Assembly (NCBI RefSeq): GCF_963583255.1 | Contig: NC_084804.1 | Coordinates: 28,461,061-28,525,060 of the forward strand | Length of the DNA: 64,000 bases | Reading direction: 5' to 3' | DNA from: Pyrus communis | Lineage: Eukaryota > Streptophyta > Magnoliopsida > Rosales > Rosaceae | Shown here: positions 60,951 to 64,000 of the stretch, one piece after another | Layout of the letters: the number at the start of each line of letters is the position of its first letter | Position numbering within the stretch: the first letter of the stretch is position 1 | The notes under the pieces: model-generated | Seen by the model: the letters and a program-made list of their open reading frames with translations, nothing else | Databases searched by the model: none | Told to the model about the DNA's origin: nothing | Translations under genes and position numbers: made by a program

Positions 60951-61966
60951 CTGAGGATGATACCTTCTTTTGCTTGGTTTTGTGTAGACATTTTTTTTCG
61001 TATACAATTTCAAGTAGGTTTCCCAAGATGAGAAACCCAAAAAAAAAACAAGAAGTCATAATTGTACTACGAGAACCCAAGAGAGAAGAGTTGTTATTAG
61101 CACTTTGAAAAAAGTTATATGCACTCTAACCTCACTCATTGATCCCAACACCGATGATAAAGTTTGACAGTCGCGTCAAAAATGGGGAGGCTTTAAGCAC
61201 ACCCGATGGGAGCAGAAACACCGTGAATCTTGAGGTGCCCTACTACACTACTTTGAGAGCATATTCACTTATCACGTATGAAAATATGAATGGTACCATT
61301 AATTTTAGATACAAAAATTGAAAAATGAAAGTTGAAAGTATCCCGTTAACATACGGAGTTGTTTATTCCATACCCAATCGTTCACATCCTCGCCCGGTGC
61401 AATCCCTTATTCCTTCGTATTTCCATACCTATGCTGGTGGTAAAGCCAAGCCAATTTCACCAACGAAAAAGAAAACGTGCACAAACATTGGTGGTGATTA
61501 CCGTGATTCTATCTTTTCTGCCTTATCTGCTAAAAGTTGTGTCAGATAATTACAAGTGGCAAGGTCTTTGCAGCCTATGGTAAATCGCCAGGTGGACAGA
61601 CGCAGTATACGGAAAAATCATATCGGCTTTTGTCATTTAGTTGACGTTGAAACCCCTTTCTCGTTGCTCCTACGCCTGCCTCAGCCTGCCTTTCCTCCAC
61701 AAACTGTCGAGTTGTCGACAGACGCAGTCGCATGCAATCCAAGCTTACCGGATTAAATCTCTCTCGTGTGCATTTTTCGTCCTCATCTTTTGTTTCTCGC
61801 TCTCTTTCTTTCTCATCTTTTACTCGGAAGAGTCAAATGACTTAGCTCTCTGTGTTTTCCTCAATATTTGCAAAAGTAAATTGTGGGTTTTGTAAGAAAA
61901 GCAAAATAAATTGGGGGTTTTTCTTTTCTTCAATGTGGGTTTTCTTCTGTCATCAGCCTCAGCACT
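60951..61966. other. Upstream region of the KEA3-like gene
   Basis: No gene recognised. The last 300 bases include CT-rich stretches (CTCTCTCGTGTGC, CTCGCTCTCTTTC) that may be promoter or 5' UTR. Confidence 0.5.
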
Positions 61967-64000
61967 ATGTTGAAGTCGGTGGCTTATTTCGAAAGCTCTA
62001 AGGTAAATTGGCCCCTACCTCTTTTCCTTTTCTGTATATTTTCATGCCTACCAAATGATGAACTGAAAAGATGTTGTCTTTCTTTTGGTGACCATCACCA
62101 TCAGTAGGGAACAGCTTAAAACAGTCTGGAGTTTTTTTTTTATAGAAGTATTCTGGCTCATCTTATCTGCGATGAAATGATGACTAATTTGTCAAATAAT
62201 TCAAACTGTCATCTATGTGCTCAAATTTTTGCCAATTTTGCCCTAATATTATTATGTCAAGTTTTCAATCCTCCACAGGAAACCAGAACATGTAATCAGC
62301 CAAAGTTTCGGAATTTTTGTTTAAAATCGAAAGCTATTAAGTTTTCCATTCTTTTTTGCTCCTGCATTTTAATAGTGGAGTAAGCTAGTTAAATTGTTTA
62401 AGTTAATCTAGCCTATATCTTGTCTTCTCTTCCTTGCAGGGATACAACACTATCAAACAAAAGAGCCCATCTATGGCCTGCTCTCTATCCATATCACGGC
62501 TTTCTGGGCGTTCTTTTATTCCGTATTCCAGTAACCATCAAGTGCATCCATTATCATATGCCACTAATTACAACACAAGGCATCCCCCTTTTGCTGCAAG
62601 AAACTTTGTGGGAAATCCTTTACTAGCTTCCTCTGTCTGCGGATGGAGGGGACTTTATTTCTCAAACCACAGACCAGTCTATTCAAAAAGATTGCGAACG
62701 CATGCAGGACTTGATGTTGCGAGTGCTGTTGATGTCATTAATGACTTGGGATTTGATACTTTGACGTTCTTAGCTGTTACTGTCATTATCGTTCCGGCAT
62801 TCAAGATCATTAAAGCTAGCCCTGTAAGACTATTGTTGGATCGTACCTATATTATTGTTACTTTTCTAAATTTACATGAAATCTCTTCTTAGATGAAATA
62901 CAGTATACCCTATGGTTTTCAGATACTTGGTTTCTTTTTTGCGGGGATAGTACTCAATCAATTTGGCTTGATTCGGAATCTTACAGATGTGAAAGTTTTG
63001 TCTGAATGGGGGATTCTTTTCTTGGTAAGCATTCTTTGTTGATGTGTACTGTCGGAAAAGTTAATAATATCTGGCCTTCTATTCTTATGCTGTACCTGTA
63101 CCATGTCTATGAATACTGCAAATTCATCACCTTGCTTTGTGAACCTGTGATAGTTCTTGGTGTTAGCTTGATATACATTATTGGTATATTTTCTGTCATA
63201 TTCAACAACTGTCGTCTATGAGATTTGACTCAAGACCAAAGTGGAGACTAAATGCCATTATTCAAATGGTCATTGCCAATATACGTAGTTGTGTATTCCC
63301 CAACAACTTAACCTTTTGGGGTTCAATAGTTGTCTAACATGATATCATACCCTTGATCACATGAGGTCATGCCTAGAACCTCCTACTGGCATTCACCATC
63401 TTTTGCTGGTTAGGGAGGTGCAGGTGAGGAGGGAGGGTGTTGGCTCGATATGCATGCTTGGATCATTGTCTAACTTAAGTTTTTGAGGTCTAGTGGTTGC
63501 CTAACACTTGAGATAAGCCAAAAATTTCTTTTTCCATTACAAAGACAGAACATTTTCCTTTTCCTTAGGGCCACCCTTATGTACTTCATAGAAGGAATGA
63601 AAATAATTTGTTCTCGTGTGTACTTTTGATGCTCAAACATAAGTACATCCATCTTGGTTAATTACCGGATTTACCTAACTGTGACACTAAGAGGAAGAAG
63701 GATGATAAATATTTAGGGTTCACTGGCTGGACATATTGAGGATTATGGACAGGGAAAATACCTGGGAAGGTGTTTGGATGAAGTGTCCTCTGCTTTGCAT
63801 AGTCTTCTTCGACGCTTGTGCCATTTTTCTTTCTGCAATTTGCATTCTCCCAAAAGTTAAAAGAATATGATTTTCTAAAGAAGCTTATATTCCTCTCATG
63901 GTGATATGTTGGTGCATACCTTTTACACTCTTTTCGTTTTGTTTGACTGTTATGTTTCCCCTTCAGCTGTTTGAGATGGGCTTGGAGCTTTCATTTTCGC
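61967..64000 (+). CDS. KEA3: K+ efflux antiporter 3-like protein, chloroplast (partial, 5' end)
   Basis: The first four exons are in the window: 61967-62002, 62440-62823, 62923-63024, and from 63967 to beyond the end. They join in frame. The leader (MLKSVAYFESSK then GYNTIKQKSPSMAC, rich in Ser and Arg for about 90 residues) suits a chloroplast transit peptide. From about residue 110 the sequence is strongly conserved: DVINDLGFDTLTFLAV, then a membrane segment ending VPAFKIIKASP, ILGFFFAGIVLNQFGLI, and WGILFLLFEMGLELSF, the start of the CPA2 Na+/H+ exchanger domain. Known KEA3 is a thylakoid K+/H+ antiporter that tunes the proton gradient after light changes. The start ATG at 61967 is chosen because it is spliced in frame; another ATG at 62473 within exon 2 is possible. 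The regulatory C-terminal part lies outside the window. Confidence 0.92.

Noticed and set aside
61139..61583. Short open frames upstream of KEA3
   Set aside because: No family similarity, no supporting splice structure, and they overlap each other in different frames.

Overview
This window is nuclear DNA from a flowering plant, a eudicot. Its genes are split by AT-rich GT-AG introns, and the gaps are filled with LTR retrotransposons, SINEs, a LINE and several MITE families. The repeat types (a 5S-derived Cassandra LTR, large-LTR Ty3/gypsy elements, 'TGTTGAGAATGAGTCCC' LTR fragments) resemble Rosaceae such as apple or pear, but that placement is inference.

Layout. Positions 1-3189 hold the 3' end of a decayed Ty3/gypsy element and its 2.4 kb LTR. 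At 4038-5993 (+) is a complete four-exon gene for RNA polymerase subunit RPB10. From about 7.8 to 15.6 kb lies a 3.9 kb tandem duplication made of nested repeats. At 16420-17811 (-) is a single-exon PB1-domain protein. From 18 to 28.8 kb is a repeat landscape: a MULE-type MITE, SINEs, a 1.1 kb tandem duplication, a truncated LINE, a Cassandra solo LTR and a 2.75 kb gypsy-like solo LTR. At 29553-36672 (+) is a 20-exon fatty acid amide hydrolase of 607 codons. At 37494-40621 (-) is a phosphoglycerate-mutase-like protein of 285 codons, convergent with it. From 42.8 to 49.8 kb are a hAT-like element, a SINE and a complete but coding-dead Ty1/copia element. At about 50.8-53.3 kb (+) is a broken trichome-birefringence-like (TBL) acetyltransferase gene. 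From 54 to 57.6 kb are a palindromic MULE-type element and a gypsy pol remnant. At 58559-58681 is one relic exon of a methionine sulfoxide reductase B (MSRB). At 59222-60947 is a PIF/Harbinger-like element. The window ends inside the 5' part of a KEA3-type chloroplast K+/H+ antiporter gene (61967-64000, +).

Gene order. As I recall the Arabidopsis map, PB1 protein / FAAH / PGM-like / TBL12 are near neighbours on chromosome 5 (At5g64430-At5g64470), and MSRB genes sit beside KEA3 on chromosome 4 (At4g04830-At4g04850). If correct, this window preserves two old gene blocks, and the two broken genes (TBL, MSRB) are decayed members in their original places rather than random fragments. The intact genes are unrelated housekeeping or metabolic functions (transcription, N-acylethanolamine hydrolysis, a histidine-phosphatase-fold protein, thylakoid ion exchange) and do not form a pathway.

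I found no clearly novel biochemical system. The most informative structures are insertions with intact target-site duplications (TSDs), a perfect 26-bp hairpin inside the duplicated block, and the TBL pseudogene with both esterase motifs altered.
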